This document shows positions 7,312 to 14,793 of a stretch of 29,441 bases of DNA, in pieces. The DNA is from Lachnospiraceae bacterium (GTDB lineage: Bacteria; Bacillota; Clostridia; Lachnospirales; Lachnospiraceae), in contig CAAFXE010000118.1 in assembly GCA_900766915.1 (NCBI GenBank), forward strand, positions 1 through 29,441, written 5' to 3'. The position numbers and the translations under genes were made by a program. The notes below the pieces were generated by a model. That model was not told where the DNA came from and ran no database searches. It was given only the letters and a program-made list of their open reading frames with translations. Every line of letters starts with the position of its first letter. Position 1 is the first letter of the stretch.

Positions 7312-7972
7312 GTTTTGCAGCAACTTCTCCCTGGTTCTTATAAATGCTGTTTGCAGGCACAAATTTTCTTACGGAAGAAAGCGGATAAATATTGGAATTT
7401 TTTCCGATGACTGTTCCGGGATTTAATACAGAACCGCATCCAACTTCTACTTCATCTCCGATCATAGCGCCGAATTTCTTTAATCCGGTTTCGATGTCAC
7501 CTTCCGGTGTATGTACTTTCACCAGCTTTTTGTCGGATTTCACATTGGAAGTAATGCTTCCTGCACCCATATGTGCCTTGTAACCTAAAACTGAATCCCC
7601 TACATAGTTGTAATGAGGTACCTGTACCTTATTAAATAATACAACATTTTTAAGCTCTGTGGAGTTTCCTACCACTGCTCCCTCTCCTACGATGGCATTG
7701 CCGCGGATGAATGCACAGTGACGTACCTCTGCATTTTTTCCGATAATGGCCGGTCCATGAATGTAAGCGCTGTCAAATACCTTTGCTGACTTTGCTACCC
7801 ATACATCTTCCCCGCGCTTTTCATATTCTTCCGGATCCAGGGTATTTCCAAGCTCCAGGATAAATGCACCGATTTTCGGAAGCACTTCCCACGGATAGGT
7901 CACACCTTCAAATAAATCCTTAGCGATGGTTTCCTCTAAGTTATAGTTTTCTTTTAGCATCAATTCCTTCAT
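7304..7972 (-). CDS. Left-handed beta-helix (hexapeptide repeat) acyl/nucleotidyl-transferase-like protein
   Basis: A 222-residue protein. After about 65 N-terminal residues it is made of imperfect hexapeptides ([LIV]-G-x-x-x-x), for example 'AIIGKNAEVRHCAFIRGNAIVGEGAVVGN' in overlapping turns, then 'GYKAHMGAGSITSNVKSDKK' and 'GSVLNPGTVIGKNSNIYPLSSV'. This matches the C-terminal helix of GlmU-like sugar-nucleotide enzymes, but the N-terminal uridylyltransferase domain (LxxGxGTRM) is absent, so calling it GlmU would be wrong. It is probably a stand-alone acetyltransferase-like protein; the substrate is not evident. AGGAGG lies 7 bases upstream of the ATG. It follows topB by 59 bases and overlaps the TraX gene, so a link between the two (acyl transfer at the envelope) is conceivable but unproven. 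Confidence 0.82.
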   Translation of the reverse strand: MKELMLKENYNLEETIAKDLFEGVTYPWEVLPKIGAFILELGNTLDPEEYEKRGEDVWVAKSAKVFDSAYIHGPAIIGKNAEVRHCAFIRGNAIVGEGAVVGNSTELKNVVLFNKVQVPHYNYVGDSVLGYKAHMGAGSITSNVKSDKKLVKVHTPEGDIETGLKKFGAMIGDEVEVGCGSVLNPGTVIGKNSNIYPLSSVRKFVPANSIYKNQGEVAAKHE

Positions 7973-8031
7973 AATCTGCCTCCTGTGATTCTTGTTTCTG
8001 CTTTCTCATGTCATTTTTTGCAGATACATTA

Positions 8032-10014
8032 TTATTTCTTATAATACTGGGCCGCAATATCAAAATGCGGTTTTAAAGAATACTGATTATTTGACTGCAA
8101 TACTCTCGCAGTACAGCGGGTGATAAAGCCTTCCAGCTTCTCCATATATTCTTCATTGGTAATAGACCCTTCCGCCACACCGGTCAATCCCTTTTCCCAG
8201 CTTGCCGTAAGGTCTGCCCGAAGCAATGGGGAAATGGATGCATTTACCACATCATAGATCATTTCTCCAAGCAAGGTCGGTGTCAGTATCTGGGTTTTCT
8301 TATTGAGTGCAATGTATTTGTTATTGACCAGCTTCTTTAAGATTTCCGCACGGGTGGCACTGGTGCCGATCCCGCTGCCCTTGATCTGGGCACGCAGCTC
8401 TTCATCCTCAATGAGCTGCCCTGCATTTTCCATGGCCAGGATCATGGAACCGGAGTTATAGCGTTTTGGAGGTGAAGTTTCACCCTCTTTGATCTGTGTT
8501 TTTTCCAAGGACAGTTTACTACCCTTTCGGAGAGATTTCAACACTTCCATGAATGCCTCATCACATTTTATCTCTTCATCCTCTGCTTTCTTTTTATCAA
8601 AAGAATTTGGAACAACCTTCAGATACCCTTCCTTCACAAGAATTTTGAAGTTGGCAAAAAACTGTTCTTTATCTGCCTGAATTTGAAGTCCTACCTTTTG
8701 ATATTCTGCAGCAGGATAAAATATACTAAGGAAACGGCGCACAATGGTCTCATACACTTTTTCTGCCGTAGGGGATACATTCTGTAAAGCACCAAAGCCC
8801 TGTCCGGTGGGAATGATGGCATAATGGTCTGTAATCTGCTTGTCATTGACATATTTGGTGGAGGCTATTTTTTTATAGCTTCCCATTTCCAGTACCTCTG
8901 CCGCAAGCTCTGCCACATGGGAATAGTTTCTTAAACCACTGATATTTTTATAGATTTCTTTGGAAACCGCTGTGGATAAGACTCTGGCATCGGTTCTTGG
9001 GTAGGTGACCAGCTTCTTTTCATAAAGCTCCTGCACAATGCGAAGGGTTTCATCCGGACTGATTTTAAACATTTTGGAGCATTCGTTCTGAAGCTCTGCC
9101 AGATTATAAAGCAGAGGTGGATTTTTCACATCCTTCTTCTTTTCCGCCTTTAATACCTCCACTTCTTTTGGAAGGGGTTCCAGCTCGCTTCGAAGCTTTT
9201 CCGCGTCCTCACGTTTTGAAAAGCCATTTTCTTTATAAAGCAATGGCGACTGGTAATAAGGAGTTCCTTCCACCGCTCTCCATTCACCGTCAAAATGTCG
9301 TCCCTGAAGGGAAAAGCTTCCGATAACACGGTAATAAGGTGTTTTAATAAAGCTTCTGATCTCCCGTTCTCTACGGACGATCATGCCAAGCACACAGGTC
9401 ATGACACGGCCTACGGAAATGACGACATGGTCTTCTTTCAGATAATTTGCTACCGCATATCCATATTTTAAAGTCAACAATCGGGAAAAATTTATTCCCA
9501 TTAAGTAATCTTCTTTGGCACGAAGATAGGCTGCATTGGAAAGATTGTCATACTCCGACAGATCCTTTGCCTCCCGGATTCCACGGTTGATTTCCTCCTC
9601 TGTCTGGGAATCGATCCATACGCGTCTTCGCTCTTTTCCGTGCACCTGTGCCATCTGCTCCACCAAACGGTAGATGTACTCTCCTTCCCGCCCGGAGTCC
9701 GTACACACATATATGGTGTCTACGTCCGGCCGGTTCAAAAGTCCGGATACTATCTCGTACTGCTTCTTTACCGCCGGGATTACTTCATATAAGAATTGAT
9801 CCGGCAGAAACGGCAGGGTTTCCAGACTCCATCTTTTATATTTTGCATCATATTTTTCCGGATAGCTCATGGTAACAAGGTGACCTACACACCAGGTTAC
9901 GATCGTCCTGTCACCCTCCAGATATCCATCCTGTTTTCTTGTATTGATTTTTAATGCTTTTGCGAATTCCTGTGCAACACTCGGTTTTTCCGCAATAAAC
10001 AACGATTTTCCCAT
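8032..10014 (-). CDS. topB: DNA topoisomerase III (type IA)
   Basis: A 660-residue type IA topoisomerase that relaxes and decatenates single-strand-containing DNA. The Toprim domain opens with 'IAEKPSVAQ' (Glu9) and carries Thr-Asp-Ser-Gly-Arg-Glu-Gly-Glu (residues 105-112), the Asp-x-Gly form that I recall from Gram-positive TopB. The catalytic tyrosine is Tyr338 in 'TYPRTDAR'. The domain IV motif 'GIGTSATRA' is present. No C-terminal zinc fingers are visible. I moved the start to ATG 10014 (MGKSLFIAEK), preceded by AGGAG at a proper distance; the upstream in-frame start at 10050 adds 12 residues without a ribosome site. It is transcribed divergently from tmcAL. Confidence 0.93.
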   Translation of the reverse strand: MGKSLFIAEKPSVAQEFAKALKINTRKQDGYLEGDRTIVTWCVGHLVTMSYPEKYDAKYKRWSLETLPFLPDQFLYEVIPAVKKQYEIVSGLLNRPDVDTIYVCTDSGREGEYIYRLVEQMAQVHGKERRRVWIDSQTEEEINRGIREAKDLSEYDNLSNAAYLRAKEDYLMGINFSRLLTLKYGYAVANYLKEDHVVISVGRVMTCVLGMIVRREREIRSFIKTPYYRVIGSFSLQGRHFDGEWRAVEGTPYYQSPLLYKENGFSKREDAEKLRSELEPLPKEVEVLKAEKKKDVKNPPLLYNLAELQNECSKMFKISPDETLRIVQELYEKKLVTYPRTDARVLSTAVSKEIYKNISGLRNYSHVAELAAEVLEMGSYKKIASTKYVNDKQITDHYAIIPTGQGFGALQNVSPTAEKVYETIVRRFLSIFYPAAEYQKVGLQIQADKEQFFANFKILVKEGYLKVVPNSFDKKKAEDEEIKCDEAFMEVLKSLRKGSKLSLEKTQIKEGETSPPKRYNSGSMILAMENAGQLIEDEELRAQIKGSGIGTSATRAEILKKLVNNKYIALNKKTQILTPTLLGEMIYDVVNASISPLLRADLTASWEKGLTGVAEGSITNEEYMEKLEGFITRCTARVLQSNNQYSLKPHFDIAAQYYKK

Positions 10015-10082
10015 AGATACTCCTGTAATATTCTGAGTAAATAAATCCATTTGCGAAGCAAATTTTTCATGGATTTTTGCCG

Positions 10083-10108
10083 GTTACCGGAACGAAGTGA
10101 ACAGTAAC
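10083..10108 (+). repeat. 26-bp imperfect palindrome, copy A
   Basis: The pattern is GTTAC(C/T)G-N12-CAGTAAC, arms about 7 bp. It shares 24 of 26 bases with copy C at 21278-21303 (read on the opposite strand) and is more distantly related to copy B. It lies in the topB/tmcAL divergent region, about 70 bases upstream of the topB start. Confidence 0.75.
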
Positions 10109-10167
10109 AACAGCAAATGAATCATATCATAAAAAATGCAAAAAATATAGTCTTACATTGTGAAACA

Positions 10168-10176
10168 TGATAAAAT
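10168..10176 (+). promoter_or_regulatory. Probable extended -10 promoter of tmcAL
   Basis: TG-N-TAAAAT is an extended -10 element about 60 bases upstream of the gene start. The region 17 bases before it has no good -35 box, which extended -10 promoters tolerate. Repeat copy B would lie in the transcribed leader just downstream. Confidence 0.4.
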
Positions 10177-10187
10177 GCTAATTAATT

Positions 10188-10213
10188 GTTACTGGAGCAG
10201 AGTAACCAGTAAC
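10188..10213 (+). repeat. 26-bp imperfect palindrome, copy B
   Basis: GTTACTGG-N10-CCAGTAAC, 8-bp perfect arms. It has the same length and arm sequence as copies A and C but a more diverged centre. It lies between the predicted tmcAL promoter and its ribosome site, so it could form a hairpin in the leader RNA. Confidence 0.7.
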
Positions 10214-10239
10214 GTTTCATCGACTAAACGGAGGATATG

Positions 10240-11445
10240 ATGAACGTAACCGCAATTATTTCCGAATATAACCCTTTACACAAAGGACATGTATATCATA
10301 TAGAAACTGCCAGAAAAGAAACCAATGCCCATTACATCATTGCCATTATGAGCGGCAACTTTGTCCAGCGGGGGACTCCTGCCATCCTGGATAAATATGC
10401 CCGTGCAGAGGCAGCCTTAAGATCCGGTGTGGATATGGTGCTGGAGCTTCCTGTCATGTATGCCACTGCCAGTGCGGAATATTTTGCATTGGGCGGTGTG
10501 GCACTTGCCAATACGCTGGGCTGTGTCACCCATTTAAGCTTTGGAAGTGAATACGGTCAGGCAGATAGGTTTATGGAAGCAGCCCATTTATTGCTTAATG
10601 AACCGGAAGAAATGAAACTCCCACTAAAAGAAGCATTAAAAGAAGGTCTTTCCTATCCCGCTGCAAGGGCTTACGCAGTGAAGGTCTCACATCCTGAGCT
10701 TGCCCCGATTTTGGAGGAACCCAACAATATCCTCGGTGTAGAATACTGCAAAGCCCTTTTAAAACTGAAAAGCAGGATCATCCCCCATACCATCAAACGG
10801 CAGGGACAAGATTATCATTCAGAGACTTTTGGCGAAGGCTTTGCTTCCGCCACAGGAATTCGAAAAATGCTGGCGAATGATTCTCCTTTAAATCAAAAGG
10901 GGTTGGAAGAACAGCTCCCTGCACCTTCTTTCGAAGCAATCAAAGAGCTGATCGGAAAGCCCACGCTTACCGAAGATGATTTTTCCATGCTTCTCCATTA
11001 TAAATTAATCACTGAAAACCGTGCCCACCTTACGGAATATTTTGGCGTTTCCAGAGACTTAAGCAATCGAATTTATAAGCACATCAATGAATTTGAAAGC
11101 TTCTCTTCATTTGCAGAGCTTTTAAAAACAAAAAACATGACCAGAACAGCCATTAACCGGGCACTTTTACACATCCTGCTTGATGTGAAAGCATCCGATG
11201 TACAGTCGGTTACCAAGAGAGGTTGTGTAGATTATATTCGCGTACTTGGATTTCGGAAAGAAACTGCCGGCTTATTGAAAGAATTTTCAGACCTTCCGGA
11301 GATTCCGCTGATTACTAACATGTCCGATGCTCCTATCTTATGTGAAACCGATATTCGCGCAGACCAGATATACCATATCTGCACAAGTCAGAAGCACAAA
11401 ACACCCTATATTAATGAATATCAAAGAAAAATGCTGGTCGTTTAG
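10240..11445 (+). CDS. tmcAL: tRNA(Met) cytidine acetate ligase TmcAL (YlbM family)
   Basis: A 401-residue nucleotidyltransferase-fold enzyme. The family activates acetate with ATP and transfers it to the wobble cytidine (C34) of elongator tRNA-Met, giving ac4C. The N-terminus 'IISEYNPLHKGHVYHI' contains the HxGH nucleotide-binding signature (His-Lys-Gly-His). 'MSGNFVQRGTPAI', 'VLELPV' and 'SFGSEYG' are further family blocks, and the C-terminal all-helical part 'CVDYIRVLGFRKE' is also typical. There are two adjacent ATGs; GGAGG at 10230-10234 is five bases from the second and only two from the first, and the family N-terminus matches the second, so I use 10240. It stands alone on the plus strand between minus-strand blocks, with its own terminator overlapping the stop codon. 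Confidence 0.93.
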   Translation: MNVTAIISEYNPLHKGHVYHIETARKETNAHYIIAIMSGNFVQRGTPAILDKYARAEAALRSGVDMVLELPVMYATASAEYFALGGVALANTLGCVTHLSFGSEYGQADRFMEAAHLLLNEPEEMKLPLKEALKEGLSYPAARAYAVKVSHPELAPILEEPNNILGVEYCKALLKLKSRIIPHTIKRQGQDYHSETFGEGFASATGIRKMLANDSPLNQKGLEEQLPAPSFEAIKELIGKPTLTEDDFSMLLHYKLITENRAHLTEYFGVSRDLSNRIYKHINEFESFSSFAELLKTKNMTRTAINRALLHILLDVKASDVQSVTKRGCVDYIRVLGFRKETAGLLKEFSDLPEIPLITNMSDAPILCETDIRADQIYHICTSQKHKTPYINEYQRKMLVV

Positions 11446-11460
11446 ATGACCAGCATTTTT
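11427..11460 (+). terminator. Terminator of tmcAL overlapping its stop codon
   Basis: A 13-bp perfect stem (11427-11439 with 11448-11460) has an eight-base loop that holds the TAG stop. It is A-rich on the left and ends in T-run on the right, so it could also work on the opposite strand. Confidence 0.9.
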
Positions 11461-11491
11461 TAATAAACAACTTAATTTTCATAATTTTAAC

Positions 11492-11696
11492 TCATAAATT
11501 TTACCACGCACAGCCCAGGGGACTGTAGTTGCACCACGTAGCGTCAAGCCAAAGGAGCGCGAAAATCCAGTCTTAGTATCACTCCGCGAAGCAGGCTCTC
11601 CTGCGAGTGGCTAGTGATACTTAGACTTAGTTGAGGGCGACGACGCCTGCGAAGTGGGGTAACTACAGTTCCCTGGGCGTCAGTCAAAATTCATGA
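11492..11696. repeat. ~205-bp nested inverted-repeat element (structured RNA or MITE-like)
   Basis: The space between convergent tmcAL and UPF0210 is one long imperfect palindrome. Outer arms 11492-11502 and 11686-11696 pair over 11 bases with one mismatch. The main arms 11513-11537 and 11654-11678 pair in 22 of 25 positions, and two of the three mismatches would be G-U in a plus-strand RNA. Inner arms 11569-11583 and 11613-11627 pair in 14 of 15 positions. The centre holds a small hairpin (11591-11595 with 11600-11604). There is no open reading frame of note, so it is either a structured RNA or a non-autonomous mobile element. I do not recognise it as a known RNA family. Confidence 0.75.
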
Positions 11697-11708
11697 ATAA
11701 ACTGTGTC

Positions 11709-13073
11709 TTAGTTTTTAAAGCTATGAATAGGAGCCGGAATCCGTCCCTTTCTGTTGACAAAGGCGTCACAGGAGAACTGGTTGACCGGCATAATCGGTG
11801 CATATCCAAGAAGGCCGCCAAATTCTACGACCTCGCCAACCCCTTTGCCTGCTACAGGAATGACACGGACTGCGGTAGTCTTCTGATTTACCATACCGAT
11901 TGCCATCTCATCTGCGATGATTCCTGAAATGGTGGTTGCTTTCGTATCTCCCGGAATGGCGATCATATCAAGTCCCACGGAGCAGACACAGGTCATGGCT
12001 TCCAGTTTTTCGATAGTCAGAGCTCCGGCCTGTACTGCATCGATCATACCCTGATCTTCGCTGACCGGGATAAAGGCTCCGCTTAATCCTCCCACATAGG
12101 AAGATGCCATGACACCGCCCTTTTTCACCTGATCGTTTAGAAGTGCCAATGCTGCCGTCGTTCCCGGAGCACCTGCATATTCCAGGCCGATCTCGCAAAG
12201 AACATCTGCCACACTGTCACCGATGGCCGGTGTCGGAGCTAAAGATAAATCTACAATGCCAAAAGGTACGCCAAGACGTTTGGAAGCTTCCTGTGCTACC
12301 AGCTGACCTACACGGGTTACCTTAAACGCTGTTTTTTTAATCGTTTCACAAAGTACCTCAAAGCTTTCTCCACGAACCTTGGAAAGCGCTGTTCTTACAA
12401 CGCCCGGTCCACTGACACCTACGTTGATGATGGCATCTGCTTCTGTTACACCATGGAAAGCTCCTGCCATAAACGGGTTATCGTCCGGTGCATTACAAAA
12501 TACAACAAATTTTGCACAGCCTAAGGAATCATCCTCCCTGGTAAGCTCCGCAGTTTCTTTCACCATTTCTCCGATGAGACGGACTGCGTCCATATTGATA
12601 CCGGTTCTTGTAGAACCCACATTGACAGAGCTGCAGACTCTGCCTGTAGACGCCAGTGCCTTAGGTATGGAACGGATCAGAAGCTCATCACTTGGAGTCA
12701 TTCCCTTGCATACCAGTGCTGAAAATCCACCGATAAAATTAACTCCAACCTCTGTAGCCACCTTGTCCAATGTTTTTGCAATGGATACATAATCATCAAT
12801 GGTCTTACATGCAGCCCCGCCTACCAATGCGATCGGGGTTACGGAAATACGCTTATTCACTACCGGAATCCCAAATTCCTTTGCGATCTCCTCCCCTGTT
12901 TCCACCAGATTTGCCGCATATTTTTTGATCTTCTGATAGATTTTTTCATTTACCTTATCAATGTCGGAATCGATGCAGTCTAAAAGGCTGATACCCATGG
13001 TAATGGTACGCACGTCCAGATTTTCCTGCTCGATCATCTTATTTGTCTCATTTACCTCAAAAAAGTTAATCAT
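11709..13073 (-). CDS. UPF0210 (DUF711/PFL-like) family protein
   Basis: A 454-residue protein of the widely conserved UPF0210 family, distantly related in fold to pyruvate-formate-lyase-like barrels. Recognised blocks are the N-terminal 'LDVRTITMGISLLDC', 'NVGSTRTGINMDAV', 'FCNAPDDNPFMAGAFHG' and the Gly-rich 'YVGGLSGAFIPVSEDQGM'. It has no signal peptide. No glycyl-radical motif is seen, so PFL activity should not be inferred. It begins nine bases after an ACT-domain gene, with AAGGTGAG upstream. This pairing is conserved in Firmicutes and suggests that the small ACT protein senses an amino acid or similar ligand for it. The reaction is unknown. Confidence 0.9.
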   Translation of the reverse strand: MINFFEVNETNKMIEQENLDVRTITMGISLLDCIDSDIDKVNEKIYQKIKKYAANLVETGEEIAKEFGIPVVNKRISVTPIALVGGAACKTIDDYVSIAKTLDKVATEVGVNFIGGFSALVCKGMTPSDELLIRSIPKALASTGRVCSSVNVGSTRTGINMDAVRLIGEMVKETAELTREDDSLGCAKFVVFCNAPDDNPFMAGAFHGVTEADAIINVGVSGPGVVRTALSKVRGESFEVLCETIKKTAFKVTRVGQLVAQEASKRLGVPFGIVDLSLAPTPAIGDSVADVLCEIGLEYAGAPGTTAALALLNDQVKKGGVMASSYVGGLSGAFIPVSEDQGMIDAVQAGALTIEKLEAMTCVCSVGLDMIAIPGDTKATTISGIIADEMAIGMVNQKTTAVRVIPVAGKGVGEVVEFGGLLGYAPIMPVNQFSCDAFVNRKGRIPAPIHSFKN

Positions 13074-13082
13074 AATCTCACC

Positions 13083-13349
13083 TTAAATTCTATGCATTTT
13101 ATCGAAAATATCTTCTCTCTGGCAGCGGATGATGACGCCGATCTCTTCTCCCACAGCCTTTAATCCATCGGATATCCTGTCAAATTCCACTCCTGACACG
13201 TCTGCTACCATCATCATGTTAAAATAACCGTCTACGATGGTCTGGCTGATATCTAAGATATTTACCTTGTTTTCTGCCAGATAAACACATACCTTCGCAA
13301 TGATTCCTACGGTATCCTTTCCAACTACAGTAATAATCGCTTTTTTCAT
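13083..13349 (-). CDS. ACT-domain protein (UPF0237 family)
   Basis: An 88-residue stand-alone ACT domain. 'ITVVGKDTVGIIAKVCVYLAENKVNILDISQTIVDGYFNMMMVADV' is the typical beta-alpha-beta core with Gly-Lys-Asp in the ligand-binding turn, related to GcvR-type regulators. It has no enzyme domain and no DNA-binding part, so it should act by binding a partner, most likely the UPF0210 protein encoded directly downstream. AAAGGAGAG is well placed eight bases before the ATG. The gap to the upstream walJ stop is 31 bases. Confidence 0.9.
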   Translation of the reverse strand: MKKAIITVVGKDTVGIIAKVCVYLAENKVNILDISQTIVDGYFNMMMVADVSGVEFDRISDGLKAVGEEIGVIIRCQREDIFDKMHRI

Positions 13350-13380
13350 AATCGTTTCTCTCCTTTTATCTTAACCCTGA

Positions 13381-14178
13381 TTAAAATTCCATCATCCTGG
13401 ATACCGAGTCTCTTTTCGCCACTTCGATAAGAAAATCATCCGGCTGATATTTTTCACTTCCAAGTGCAATCTCCAGCTTCACAGTTTCAAAAGCAAGTTC
13501 TTCATAATTGTTTTCCTTGCTTAGATGTCCCAGAAAAACGGCTTTCAGATCATCATGAAGCAGCTCACATAAAAGTTTTCCTGCCGACTCATTGGATAAA
13601 TGTCCCCGATCACCCAAAATACGCTGTTTTAACGGGTAGGGATAGCCTCCCACCTGAAGCATATGAATATCATGGTTGGATTCTAATAATAATACATCAA
13701 GCTTTTGTAATCTGTCTATAATCTTTTCATCATAAATACCAAGGTCTGTGGCCACTGCTGCTGATTTTCCGTCACTTTCCACCCGGTAGGCTACCGGCTG
13801 CGCGGCATCATGGGAGATGGCAAATGGCTTTACGGTCAGGTCATCCACCCGGATTTCCTCGTCTGCCTCAATTTCGTGGTAAAGATCTTCCTCTATATTT
13901 CCCAGACTCTTACAATGTCTGATGGCACCTAAGGTACCTTTGGTTCCATAAATCGGAATCTGATATCTTCTGGAAAGTACTCCGATTCCCTGTATATGAT
14001 CAGAATGCTCATGGGAAATAAAAATGCCTTTAATATCTTTTAAATTTCTGTCAATGGATGCAAGTCCCTGCTCGATTCTTTTGGCACTGATGCCTGCATC
14101 AATTAAGATTCCTGTTTTGTCTGTTCCTGTGTAAATACAGTTTCCGCTGCTTCCGCTGGCGATGCTGCATAAATTCAT
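13381..14178 (-). CDS. walJ: MBL-fold metal-dependent hydrolase, YycJ/WalJ type
   Basis: A 265-residue metallo-beta-lactamase-fold protein. The dinuclear metal site motif is His56-x-His58-x-Asp60-His61 ('SHEHSDH'), with further ligands in 'VATDLG' and a late His in 'FLGHLSKENN'. The N-terminus 'CSIASGSSGNC' is characteristic of the YycJ/WalJ family, cytosolic nucleases linked to DNA mismatch repair or replication in Bacilli. Here it is not near walKR/walHI but lies one base after coaE in the polA operon, which fits a DNA-maintenance role. The symbol is by family resemblance. Confidence 0.87.
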   Translation of the reverse strand: MNLCSIASGSSGNCIYTGTDKTGILIDAGISAKRIEQGLASIDRNLKDIKGIFISHEHSDHIQGIGVLSRRYQIPIYGTKGTLGAIRHCKSLGNIEEDLYHEIEADEEIRVDDLTVKPFAISHDAAQPVAYRVESDGKSAAVATDLGIYDEKIIDRLQKLDVLLLESNHDIHMLQVGGYPYPLKQRILGDRGHLSNESAGKLLCELLHDDLKAVFLGHLSKENNYEELAFETVKLEIALGSEKYQPDDFLIEVAKRDSVSRMMEF

Positions 14179-14179
14179 T

Positions 14180-14773
14180 TTATTTTCTTCCTAACTGTCT
14201 GTCGATTTGTGCAAAGGTCTCTGTCAGGGAACCGCTGTTATTTATCACTGCCTGACAGGCCATTCTAAATTCTTCCGGAGATTTCTGATTTGCCATGATT
14301 CCCGCAATCTTTTCATCATCATATCCCCTGGTTTCCTTCAGGCGTTTTGCCCGGATTTCCATATCGGTATCAATGTACCAGATCTCATCACAGATGACAT
14401 CATAATGATCTTCCAGAAGAAGCGCCGCTTCAATGACAAAAATTTCTGTTCTGTGATATGCCCTTTCCTTAGCGATTTCTGATACAATGTGAGCCTTGAC
14501 CCTGGGATGAATGATCTTATTTAATGCTTCCAAAAGTGCTGCATCTGCAAATACGATCTTCGCAAGCTTTCCACGGTTAATGGTCTGGTCTCCGTTTAAA
14601 ATGCTGCTGCCGAATTTCTCGACAATGCTGTAATAGCAGGCTCCTCCGGGCTCCATCAGAAGATGTCCCACCTTGTCAGCCTCCACTACCATGGCATGAT
14701 GTTTTTCCTTTAAGTACTTTAAAATCTCACTTTTTCCGGCTCCTACCCCGCCGGTGATTCCAATTACTTTCAT
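14180..14773 (-). CDS. coaE: Dephospho-CoA kinase
   Basis: A 197-residue P-loop kinase that phosphorylates the 3'-hydroxyl of dephospho-CoA, the last step of coenzyme A synthesis. 'GITGGVGAGKSEI' (residues 5-17) is the Walker A loop; 'VEADKVGH' carries the catalytic-base Asp typical of CoaE, and 'RLKETRGYDDE' belongs to the lid. Length is usual. It starts 20 bases after polA ends, with TAGGA upstream, and is one base from walJ. A polA-coaE arrangement is common in Firmicutes (in B. subtilis with mutM between). Confidence 0.94.
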   Translation of the reverse strand: MKVIGITGGVGAGKSEILKYLKEKHHAMVVEADKVGHLLMEPGGACYYSIVEKFGSSILNGDQTINRGKLAKIVFADAALLEALNKIIHPRVKAHIVSEIAKERAYHRTEIFVIEAALLLEDHYDVICDEIWYIDTDMEIRAKRLKETRGYDDEKIAGIMANQKSPEEFRMACQAVINNSGSLTETFAQIDRQLGRK

Positions 14774-14793
14774 CTCTATATCCTACCGTCTTT

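Noticed and set aside
7304..7972. GlmU identity for the hexapeptide protein
   Set aside because: The uridylyltransferase domain is missing and the protein is half the length of GlmU.
9690..9710. Toprim motif of topoisomerase III lacks the second Asp (Asp-x-Gly instead of Asp-x-Asp)
   Set aside because: As I recall, Gram-positive TopB proteins commonly have Asp-x-Gly-Arg-Glu-Gly-Glu here, so it is not a defect.
12379..12792. 137-codon plus-strand frame
   Set aside because: It lies wholly antisense to UPF0210, has no ribosome site and no family-like features.
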